Shown piece by piece: positions 1 to 5,822 of a DNA stretch of 27,331 nt; position 1 is the stretch's first letter; every line of letters begins with the position of its first letter. The position numbers and the translations under genes are program-made. The notes below the pieces were generated by a model, which was not told where the DNA came from, did no database searches, and saw only the letters and a program-made list of their open reading frames with translations. The stretch comes from a virus, in IMG/VR virus record IMGVR_UViG_3300032217_000638, positions 1-27,331 of that record, one strand, 5' to 3'.

Positions 1-783
1 CGTGCAGCAGCGCAAGCAGTTGGCGATTACACAAACGCAGGTGCAACATTCTCAAAGGTTGAATTGACTACAAAGAAGATTCGTCTTGACTGGGAAGTAT
101 CTGCAGAAGCACTAGAAGATAACATCGAAGGTGCAGCACTAGAAGACCACATCGTACGTTTGATGACAAACGCTTTCGGTAATGATATCGAAGACCTTGC
201 AATCAATGGTGACGGAGCAACAGGTTCATTCTTGTCAATCATGCCAGGATTCATTAATCGTGTTAAGACTGGAACAGGTGCTGGACAAGCACATGAAGCA
301 GTAGTAACAATTGCTAATGATACTTGGTCAACAGATGCAATGCAGAAGATCATTCTTGCAATGCCACGTAAGTACCGTGCACTGAAGTCAAACCTTAAGT
401 TCTACGCAGGTACAGATGCATTCCAAGGAATCATCAAGAACAACGGTACACTTGCAGACGCAGTAGCAGAAGCATTTGCTAACCGTCCAGCAGGTACTGC
501 TGCAAACCGTCAAGCATACCTTGATGGCGCAGGACAGACATTCGGTGGAGCACGTACAACACGTGTTCTCGGAATTGACGTACAAGAAGTTCCTTACTAC
601 CCTGCAGGATATGTCGACTTGACATTCCCTCAGAACCGTGTATGGGGATTCCAGCGTGACATCACTGTAAACCGTGAATACAAGCCAAAGAAAGATACTG
701 TAGAATATACAGTCTTCGTTCGCTTCGGTATTCAATGGGAAGAAGAAGATGCAGTCGCATACGCAGATGCTGCAGCAGAGTAA
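1..783 (+). CDS. Major capsid protein, HK97-fold type (5' end cut off by window)
   Basis: This reading frame is open from the first base, so the start lies upstream; 260 residues are visible. The segment with DWEVSAEALEDN followed by ALEDHIVRLM and DLAINGDG is typical of the long spine helix and following region of HK97-fold capsid proteins. The later NREYKPKKDTVEYTVFVRFG segment and the acidic C-terminal end fit the end of such a protein. It builds the icosahedral shell, and its place before a neck gene set supports this. Arginine is encoded only by CGT or CGC, and AAC and TTC are common, unlike the neck genes just downstream; this fits a very highly expressed protein. A strong terminator follows directly. 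TTG at 64 is only an internal leucine codon. Known: family fold. Inferred: assignment from motifs and context. Confidence 0.88.
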   Translation, partial: RAAAQAVGDYTNAGATFSKVELTTKKIRLDWEVSAEALEDNIEGAALEDHIVRLMTNAFGNDIEDLAINGDGATGSFLSIMPGFINRVKTGTGAGQAHEAVVTIANDTWSTDAMQKIILAMPRKYRALKSNLKFYAGTDAFQGIIKNNGTLADAVAEAFANRPAGTAANRQAYLDGAGQTFGGARTTRVLGIDVQEVPYYPAGYVDLTFPQNRVWGFQRDITVNREYKPKKDTVEYTVFVRFGIQWEEEDAVAYADAAAE

Positions 784-804
784 TCTGTAAACAGTAAAAA
801 TTAG

Positions 805-840
805 GGGGAGTAGGAGTTAATTCTCCTACTCCCCTTTATT
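805..840 (+). terminator. Rho-independent terminator after the capsid gene
   Basis: A perfect 12 bp stem (805-816 paired with 823-834, GGGGAGTAGGAG with its complement) closes a six-base loop and is followed by TTTATT. It begins about 20 bases after the capsid stop codon. It should end or weaken capsid transcription before the neck genes, which have their own promoter a few bases later. Confidence 0.88.
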
Positions 841-848
841 ACTTATAA

Positions 849-857
849 TGATATAAT
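849..857 (+). promoter_or_regulatory. Extended -10 promoter (TGA-TATAAT) for the neck operon
   Basis: TGATATAAT lies 17 bases before the ATG at 875, just after the terminator. A second TATAAT overlaps the site at 844-849. No good -35 box is seen at the normal distance, so the extended TGN element probably compensates. The same pattern recurs at 3972, 4728 and 5443. Confidence 0.6.
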
Positions 858-874
858 ACTAACAAGGAGGAATT

Positions 875-1282
875 ATGGAAAATATTAATGAAAATCCAAT
901 TGTAGAAGAAGCAATTTTTGAAACATCAGTTTATGAAACACCAGTTGCAGAAACTTCAGTTGTAGAAGAGGTTGCTCAAGCAATCGTAGAAGCACCTGTT
1001 TATCAAGCACCTGAAGAAGTTCAGGTACTTGGATCAGTTGCAGAAGGTGTTATTGGAGCAACAACTGCACCTGTAGAACCTGCAAAAAAGAAATCAGAAA
1101 AGGCTAAAAAAGTCAAAGAAACTGTAGCCATTTATTCAACAAGAAATGTTACATGGGCAGAAGTAGGCAAAGTCTATCATGGCTATAATATTGTTGAAAA
1201 AGATGCAGCAGAACAATGGCTTACTCGTTCACATGTTCGAATTGCAACTCCAGAAGAGGTTGCCAAGGAATTTGGTAATTAA
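875..1282 (+). CDS. Acidic capsid-adjacent protein of unknown function
   Basis: This encodes 135 residues with a strong ribosome binding site (AAGGAGG at 864-870, four bases before ATG). It has two parts. Residues 1 to about 65 are low-complexity and rich in V, E, A and P, with loosely repeated units such as VYETPVAETSVVEE, and are probably disordered. A lysine cluster near residues 70-82 then leads into a compact C-terminal segment of about 50 residues (IYSTRNVTW, HGYNIV, EQWLTRSHVRIATPEEVAKEFG). I cannot name the family. The position directly after the capsid gene, its own promoter and its strong ribosome binding site suggest a fairly abundant virion protein such as a head decoration or minor head protein, but that is inference. 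The next gene starts three bases after the stop. Confidence 0.6.
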   Translation: MENINENPIVEEAIFETSVYETPVAETSVVEEVAQAIVEAPVYQAPEEVQVLGSVAEGVIGATTAPVEPAKKKSEKAKKVKETVAIYSTRNVTWAEVGKVYHGYNIVEKDAAEQWLTRSHVRIATPEEVAKEFGN

Positions 1283-1285
1283 TTT

Positions 1286-2203
1286 ATGGAAATACTGAGA
1301 GTTCCGCCATATGAAACAATTGCAGTAAATTTTGTTGTCCCAAATGGGTATAGCAATGTAAATATTTATGCAAAAGTTACAAGCATGGCGGATCTTTCAG
1401 TACAAAAGATAGACTTTTTAAATTCATCTACAGGTAGAAATATAGAAATACTTCTTCCAGCAAGATATGATAATGATTATAGGGTAGAACTTTTTAAAAT
1501 TGTCAATGAAGTAGAGGTTATAATTCACGAAGAATATTATAACTTAGTAAGACCATATGTAGATCCAAACACACTAGGAACGACAGCATCTGAAGTTTCT
1601 GAGTATAAAGTTTTAGAATTAGTGGCAAGATCAATTATTGATACATTTGTTATACAAGGTTTTTATAATAAAAAAATTAGTATAGTTGGAACTGGTAATG
1701 GCTCAGACTACTTTCCATTATGGGAAAAAATATACAAGGTATTTAAAGTATATGAAAATAATGAACTTGTTTATGACATATCAACTCCAGATAAAAATCA
1801 ATATGAGTATATAGTTACAGCAGACAAAACAGCAATTCAAAGAGTCTCTCCTGGACAAATAAATAGATATGAATCAACTGCTCAAAATCTTCCAGTAGCA
1901 AGCGGAGATCTTGCATATTATGGGTATAATGGAGTCGCCTTTCCTTCAGGATATGATTATACATTTATTGTTGATCATGGATACCTAAACGTACCTACAG
2001 ACATCGAGTATGCTTCAAAACTTTTAATCGAAGATCTTAAGTGTGGAAAGTTAGATTACTATAAAAGATATGTAACATCATACAATACAGATCAGTTTAA
2101 AATTCAGTTTGATAAAATGATGTTTAACGGTACTGGTAACTTCTTGGTAGATAAAATACTAGAGAAGTATATTAAAACCATTGTTAAACCAGGGATAATT
2201 TAA
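1286..2203 (+). CDS. Head-tail adaptor-like neck protein
   Basis: This encodes 305 residues. The N-terminal part is beta-rich. The C-terminal region, from about residue 220, has PTDIEYASKLLIEDL followed by helices with KLDYYKRYVTSY and FLVDKILEKY. That resembles the helical bundle of head-tail adaptors (SPP1 gp15 or HK97 gp6 type), which dock on the portal. Its place as first gene of a neck set upstream of the tail tube supports the role. Start ATG has no clear ribosome binding site and lies three bases after the previous stop, so translation is probably coupled. The stop overlaps the next start (TAATG). Arginine codons are AGA or AGG, in contrast to the capsid gene. The role rests on context and helical pattern. 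Confidence 0.6.
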   Translation: MEILRVPPYETIAVNFVVPNGYSNVNIYAKVTSMADLSVQKIDFLNSSTGRNIEILLPARYDNDYRVELFKIVNEVEVIIHEEYYNLVRPYVDPNTLGTTASEVSEYKVLELVARSIIDTFVIQGFYNKKISIVGTGNGSDYFPLWEKIYKVFKVYENNELVYDISTPDKNQYEYIVTADKTAIQRVSPGQINRYESTAQNLPVASGDLAYYGYNGVAFPSGYDYTFIVDHGYLNVPTDIEYASKLLIEDLKCGKLDYYKRYVTSYNTDQFKIQFDKMMFNGTGNFLVDKILEKYIKTIVKPGII

Positions 2204-2649
2204 TGATATGCGAACAAACAGATTTTATATTTCCTATGCAAGCAGATGTATATCATCCACTTGTTGAACAAGGTGCATACGGAGATGTTAAAAAAACATG
2301 GATATTAGATAGAACAATTGCTTGTTCTTTTGCAGCAGCAGGAACTGCATTTAAAGAAGAGATCTCTCCAAATGTAAATATAAAACAGGATAAAATTCTT
2401 TTAGGAAGAGCAAAGACAGATATAAGAATTTCTAGCCTAGAAGCAAATAACTCTTTAACAAATGTAATTATAACTAATATTAAAGATAAAAATTGTAATG
2501 AGATCTATTTAGAAACTTCTGGTCCACGAGCAGGAAAATCCACTATTTTTGAAATAGCAACGCAAGACCCTTTTGCTGGTCCTTTTGGAAATATAGAATA
2601 CTACAAACTAATAATACGTCGTTCAGAAAATCAAGCGGTAGATGTATGA
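2203..2649 (+). CDS. Head closure (stopper)-like neck protein
   Basis: This encodes 148 residues, mostly predicted beta structure, with segments such as FIFPMQADVYHP, GDVKKTWILDRTIACSF and NIEYYKLIIRR. Size, position as second gene after the adaptor-like protein, and the following HK97-gp10-like gene fit a head closure protein of the SPP1 gp16 or HK97 gp7 type, which plugs the portal channel after packaging. No catalytic motif is visible. It overlaps the upstream gene by one base and the downstream gene by four (ATGA), so it is translated in a coupled block. Naming is by gene order more than by sequence. Confidence 0.5.
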   Translation: MICEQTDFIFPMQADVYHPLVEQGAYGDVKKTWILDRTIACSFAAAGTAFKEEISPNVNIKQDKILLGRAKTDIRISSLEANNSLTNVIITNIKDKNCNEIYLETSGPRAGKSTIFEIATQDPFAGPFGNIEYYKLIIRRSENQAVDV

Positions 2650-3320
2650 GAGTAAATTTTAATGATAAGATGTTTATGAAAGATTTAAATAATATAATTG
2701 AATACTCCTATGGATTTCTAGAAGGTTTGCAATTAGGAAAGAAAGAACTATATTCAAATCTTGGTCCAGAGATTGTAGCCCTTGCATCAAAGTATGTAGA
2801 TACAAACGCAAACATTACCCCACAACTGCTTCATCATGTTTATGAGTGGAGTCAAACAGGAAGCCCAAAGGCAAGGCTTTTTGATATTGATTACACTATT
2901 AGTAATTTAGGATTAACATTTAACACTAAACTAAAGCAGTCTTCTTCTATTAAGGATGGATCAAGAGTCCCATTTTATGACAAAGCAAGAATAATGGAAA
3001 ATGGAATTGGCGTAACAATTACACCTAAGACAGCCTCTGCTTTGCGATTTGAAATTGATGGAGAAGTAATATACACAAAAAATGAAGTGTTTGTAGAAAA
3101 CCCTGGTGGACAAACACAAGGACAGTTTGAAAAGGTAATTGATGAATTTTTTAGTATTTACTTTAAGCAATCATTTTTAAGAGTAAGCGGATTAGACAAA
3201 TACTTTAGTAATCCATTAGTCTATAAGAAAAACATTAGGGCAGGCAAAAGAGGCGGTAGAAATGTTGGCAAGTCTACTGGAATTAAATGGGTAGCAAGTG
3301 CGGGGGTTAAGATAGCATGA
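2646..3320 (+). CDS. HK97-gp10-like neck / tail completion protein
   Basis: This encodes 224 residues. The middle has VFVENPGGQTQGQFEKVIDEFF, close in pattern to HK97 gp10-type neck proteins, where an aromatic or N-P-G-G turn precedes a C-terminal helix. The N-terminal region with HHVYEWSQTGSPKARLFD is common in phage neck proteins. The C-terminus is basic and glycine-rich (RAGKRGGRNVGKS), possibly contacting DNA or another neck ring. It acts in joining head and tail. It sits in an ATGA-overlapped operon between the head-closure-like and tail-terminator-like genes. I am fairly confident of a neck role and less of the exact class. Confidence 0.6.
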   Translation: MRVNFNDKMFMKDLNNIIEYSYGFLEGLQLGKKELYSNLGPEIVALASKYVDTNANITPQLLHHVYEWSQTGSPKARLFDIDYTISNLGLTFNTKLKQSSSIKDGSRVPFYDKARIMENGIGVTITPKTASALRFEIDGEVIYTKNEVFVENPGGQTQGQFEKVIDEFFSIYFKQSFLRVSGLDKYFSNPLVYKKNIRAGKRGGRNVGKSTGIKWVASAGVKIA

Positions 3321-3958
3321 CTTACGGAGAAATATGGCAAGGATCTACAGGTACGCTAAATACACCTGTATTGTGGATTAATAAATATTTACAAGAAAAA
3401 ATTACAGATATATTAAAGTCTGAATTTGGAAATCAAGAAACACTTGGCGCATCTCTTCCATTTTTTCCATCAAGCCCATCTACAATTGATGACTTAACAG
3501 AATATTTTTCTCAAGGCACTCAGGGTGTTGCTGCAACTTGGGATAGACTTATTAAAATGAATAAGAGTGGATTTCCTCATATAAAATGTGAACAACTTAT
3601 GTATTATTTTTATGCTTCGGCATCTAACCCAATAGAAAAAATGATAACAATTCAAGAGTCTGTTTTAAGACTAATAGATCGTTTTGATGAAACAGCAGAA
3701 GAAATAAATGATTGGTGTTCAAATAGACAGATAAATGTTGGAACTAAAAATGCTCAAATTCTTTTAGATAACCAGTTTTACTTTCATAATTTCAAGGTAT
3801 ATCAATTGCAGGAAACTCGTGACATAATTGACTTTGGAACAGCCAGAACCTGGGGTGGGAATAAGATAATCATAGACTATGACTACCACCAAATAGATGG
3901 GCTTACAAACGCTTCCTGGTCACCAGAACCTAAAAAAAATCCAAAAGAGATAATTTAA
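3317..3958 (+). CDS. Tail terminator-like protein
   Basis: This encodes 213 residues. It is the last gene of the neck block and directly precedes the tail tube gene, which is the usual place of the tail terminator (lambda gpU or SPP1 gp17 class) that caps the tube and joins it to the head. Visible features are an N-terminal helix (TPVLWINKYLQEKITDILK), a central helical segment (EKMITIQESVLRLIDRFDE) and a beta-rich C-terminal half ending in IIIDYDYHQ. No enzyme motif is seen. It overlaps the previous gene by four bases (ATGA). The function is inferred from gene order and size. Confidence 0.5.
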   Translation: MTYGEIWQGSTGTLNTPVLWINKYLQEKITDILKSEFGNQETLGASLPFFPSSPSTIDDLTEYFSQGTQGVAATWDRLIKMNKSGFPHIKCEQLMYYFYASASNPIEKMITIQESVLRLIDRFDETAEEINDWCSNRQINVGTKNAQILLDNQFYFHNFKVYQLQETRDIIDFGTARTWGGNKIIIDYDYHQIDGLTNASWSPEPKKNPKEII

Positions 3959-3971
3959 AAATAAAAAAGGC

Positions 3972-3980
3972 TGTTATACT
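3972..3980 (+). promoter_or_regulatory. Extended -10 promoter (TGT-TATACT) for the tail tube gene
   Basis: TGTTATACT lies 54 bases before the ATG at 4035, giving a predicted untranslated leader of roughly 48 bases. No convincing -35 box precedes it. The form matches the other TGN-TATAMT sites here. A terminator follows the gene, so it would drive a single-gene transcript. Confidence 0.55.
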
Positions 3981-4034
3981 TATATTTGAGGAAACAAGCC
4001 CTTTAATTCAACAGAAAATAAAGAGGTGAAATAC

Positions 4035-4658
4035 ATGACAACAGCATATAAGCGTGGTAGTTCAAACGATATTATCGTTGGAGCAGCAGCCCTCTTCACA
4101 TACGAAGATGGCGCACTAACAGATGCAGATATGCCAGCATACGTAACAGGTACATCATACAAGGAAACCCTTGCAAATGATCCTGATTTCCGTAATGTTG
4201 GATATACAATGAATGGTTTGGAAATTCAATTCCAACCAGATTTTGGTGAAGTAGCAGTAGACCAGGTTCTTGACGTTGCTAAGTTATTTAAGCAAGGCAT
4301 GCAGGTAAACCTAAATACTACATTCGCAGAATCAACACTAGAGAATCTTCTATTTGCATTAGCAGGTAAGAATGATGATCTAAGAACAGTTGCTACAAAC
4401 CCAACACTTAATCTTACAGCAGGCGATATTGGCGATGTGCCAGTAGAGCGTGGTTTGGTTGCAGTTGGTCCAGGAACTGGAAATGCCGCACTACACGTAG
4501 AACGTGTTTATGCTGCATACCGTGCACTTTCAATTGAAAATGTTACAGTATCAGCAAAGAGAGATGAAGCGACAATGTTCGAAGTATCATTCCGCCTTCT
4601 TCCAAATGATAATGCATCATACGGTAAGATCGTAGATCGTACCTACGTACCAGCATAA
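4035..4658 (+). CDS. Major tail tube protein
   Basis: This encodes 207 residues starting at ATG 4035, served by AAGAGGTG at 4021-4028, seven bases away. The in-frame GTG at 4026 lies inside that ribosome binding site and is not a likely start. The N-terminus (KRGSSNDIIVGAAALFTYE), the FRNVGYTMNGLEIQFQPDFG segment and VDQVLDVAKLFKQGMQVNLN followed by ESTLENLLFAL match the pattern of siphovirus tail tube subunits of actinobacterial phages. It stacks as rings to form the tail tube. Arginine is mostly CGT or CGC, as in the capsid gene, consistent with a high-copy protein. Its own promoter lies upstream and a terminator downstream, and tail chaperone genes follow, all supporting the call. Confidence 0.85.
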   Translation: MTTAYKRGSSNDIIVGAAALFTYEDGALTDADMPAYVTGTSYKETLANDPDFRNVGYTMNGLEIQFQPDFGEVAVDQVLDVAKLFKQGMQVNLNTTFAESTLENLLFALAGKNDDLRTVATNPTLNLTAGDIGDVPVERGLVAVGPGTGNAALHVERVYAAYRALSIENVTVSAKRDEATMFEVSFRLLPNDNASYGKIVDRTYVPA

Positions 4659-4686
4659 TCATTAAATAAAAACTTAATAATACAAG

Positions 4687-4728
4687 ATTGCCCTTGTTCA
4701 TTAATTTGAGCAGGGCAATTTTGTTTTT
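4687..4728 (+). terminator. Rho-independent terminator after the tail tube gene
   Basis: The stem pairs 4687-4699 with 4708-4719 (ATTGCCCT and GTTC against GAGC and AGGGCAAT, with one bulged T), closes an eight-base loop and is followed by TTTGTTTTT. The T-rich tail ends at the first base of the next extended -10 element, so terminator and promoter are back to back. Confidence 0.8.
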
Positions 4729-4736
4729 GGTATACT
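4728..4736 (+). promoter_or_regulatory. Extended -10 promoter (TGG-TATACT), predicted leaderless transcript
   Basis: TGGTATACT ends six bases before the ATG at 4743, and no ribosome binding site lies between them. A start point about seven bases after the -10 box would fall on or next to the A of the ATG, so the transcript should be leaderless. Leaderless genes of this layout are common in actinobacteria. Confidence 0.65.
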
Positions 4737-4742
4737 ATATTA

Positions 4743-5426
4743 ATGGCTACAGAAGTATACGAAAGTGACTATTTAACTCTTATAGATGGTACAGAGTTAT
4801 TTATTACACCATTAAAAATAAAATATCTAAGACAGTTTATGGTTGCTTTTGAGTATGTCAAATCAGCAAAAGATGATGATAGTGCAATCGATGCTTTAGT
4901 TGAGTGTGCTCGAATATGTATGAAACAGTATTACCCAAAAATTTCGTTATCAAAAGAACTAGTCGAGGATAGTTTTACATTAAAAGACATCTATCATCTT
5001 TTAGATATTGCAGCGGGAATTAAAGTAAATGAAAAATCCGAAGAGCCAGTAAAAAAACAAGCAACAGATAGTGGATCAACATGGGAAACTCTTGATTTGG
5101 CAAAACTTGAGTCAGAGGCATTTCTACTTGGTATTTGGAAAGACTACGAAGAACTTGAATGCTCAATGTCTATGCCAGAGATAATGTCAACTCTTTCAGT
5201 TAAAAGAGAATTAGATTATGCAGAGAAAAAATTTCTTGCAGCAATGCAGGGTGTTGACTTAGATAAACAGTCTGGGAAAAAGAATGAATGGGAAGAACTA
5301 AAGGCTAGAGTTTATAGCAATGGAGAAGCAAACAATGCTAATGATATTTTAGCACTACAAGGGGTAAATGCACAAAGGGCTGGATTTGGAATTGGAATGG
5401 GCTTAACCTACGAAAAAATTGACTAA
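4743..5426 (+). CDS. Tail assembly chaperone, long form
   Basis: This encodes 227 residues. Residues about 11-95 are clearly paralogous to the whole of the next gene (shared TL-DGT-L, PLKI-LR-F, MKQY-P and E-ED motifs; roughly 40% identical by eye). A linker then leads to a C-terminal domain containing EAFLLGIWKDYEELE, KKFLAAMQGVDLDKQSG and DILALQGVNAQRAGFGIG, features I associate with the extended product of siphovirus tail chaperones. Such proteins bind the tape measure and recruit tail tube subunits. Position just before the tape measure gene fits. Translation is predicted leaderless. A run of seven A, read A-AAA-AAA at 5051-5057, lies at the domain border; a -1 slip there would stop at 5071 and give about 109 residues. 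Confidence 0.75.
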   Translation: MATEVYESDYLTLIDGTELFITPLKIKYLRQFMVAFEYVKSAKDDDSAIDALVECARICMKQYYPKISLSKELVEDSFTLKDIYHLLDIAAGIKVNEKSEEPVKKQATDSGSTWETLDLAKLESEAFLLGIWKDYEELECSMSMPEIMSTLSVKRELDYAEKKFLAAMQGVDLDKQSGKKNEWEELKARVYSNGEANNANDILALQGVNAQRAGFGIGMGLTYEKID

Positions 5427-5442
5427 TTCTTAGGTGTGTCTG

Positions 5443-5451
5443 TGATATAAT
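5443..5451 (+). promoter_or_regulatory. Extended -10 promoter (TGA-TATAAT) for the short chaperone and tape measure
   Basis: TGATATAAT lies 24 bases before the ATG at 5476. TTGACT at 5419-5424 resembles a -35 box, but its 21-base spacer is too long for a standard promoter. It is identical to the element at 849. It would drive the short chaperone and probably everything through the tail tip, as I see no terminator in the gene borders before 23013. Confidence 0.6.
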
Positions 5452-5475
5452 TAACTAACTAACACAGGAGGAATA

Positions 5476-5799
5476 ATGGCTGAAAAAGCAAATAGCAAAA
5501 CAGTTACACTAGTAGACGGTACAACACTAAATGTTCAACCACTAAAAATTTCACTACTACGTCCGTTTGTAAAAAGATTTGGAGATCTAGCACTTGTTGC
5601 AGATGATAATGATAAATCTATGGATGTTTTACTTGATTGCGTCTTAATTGCAATGAAGCAGTATAAACCAGAACTTTCAGAAAACAAAGAAATACTAGAG
5701 GATCTTTTGGATCTTCCAACAGTCTACGAAATAATCGAGGCTGCATCAGGAAGCGATTCTGCTACAAGTAATAACTTGATGGCATCAATCAGTAAGTAA
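5476..5799 (+). CDS. Tail assembly chaperone, short form
   Basis: This encodes 107 residues with a strong ribosome binding site (AGGAGG at 5466-5471). It matches the N-terminal half of the upstream chaperone along nearly its whole length and lacks the C-terminal extension. In most siphoviruses the short and long chaperones come from one gene by programmed frameshifting, with the short form made in excess. Here the short form has its own gene, own promoter and a better ribosome binding site. No slippery sequence or continuing frame is seen at its end. It lies 23 bases before the tape measure gene, the normal place for this function. The role is well supported by paralogy and context. Confidence 0.75.
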   Translation: MAEKANSKTVTLVDGTTLNVQPLKISLLRPFVKRFGDLALVADDNDKSMDVLLDCVLIAMKQYKPELSENKEILEDLLDLPTVYEIIEAASGSDSATSNNLMASISK

Positions 5800-5822
5800 T
5801 TGATAAAGAGGTGTTATGAAAA

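Noticed and set aside
3969-3999. Hairpin GGCTGTT with AACAAGCC before the tail tube gene
   Set aside because: The stem is short and interrupted by a bulge, has a long loop and no T run, and spans the likely promoter, so it is not a convincing terminator.
4026-4037. GTG at 4026 as the start of the tail tube gene
   Set aside because: This GTG is part of the AAGAGGTG ribosome binding site that serves the ATG at 4035.
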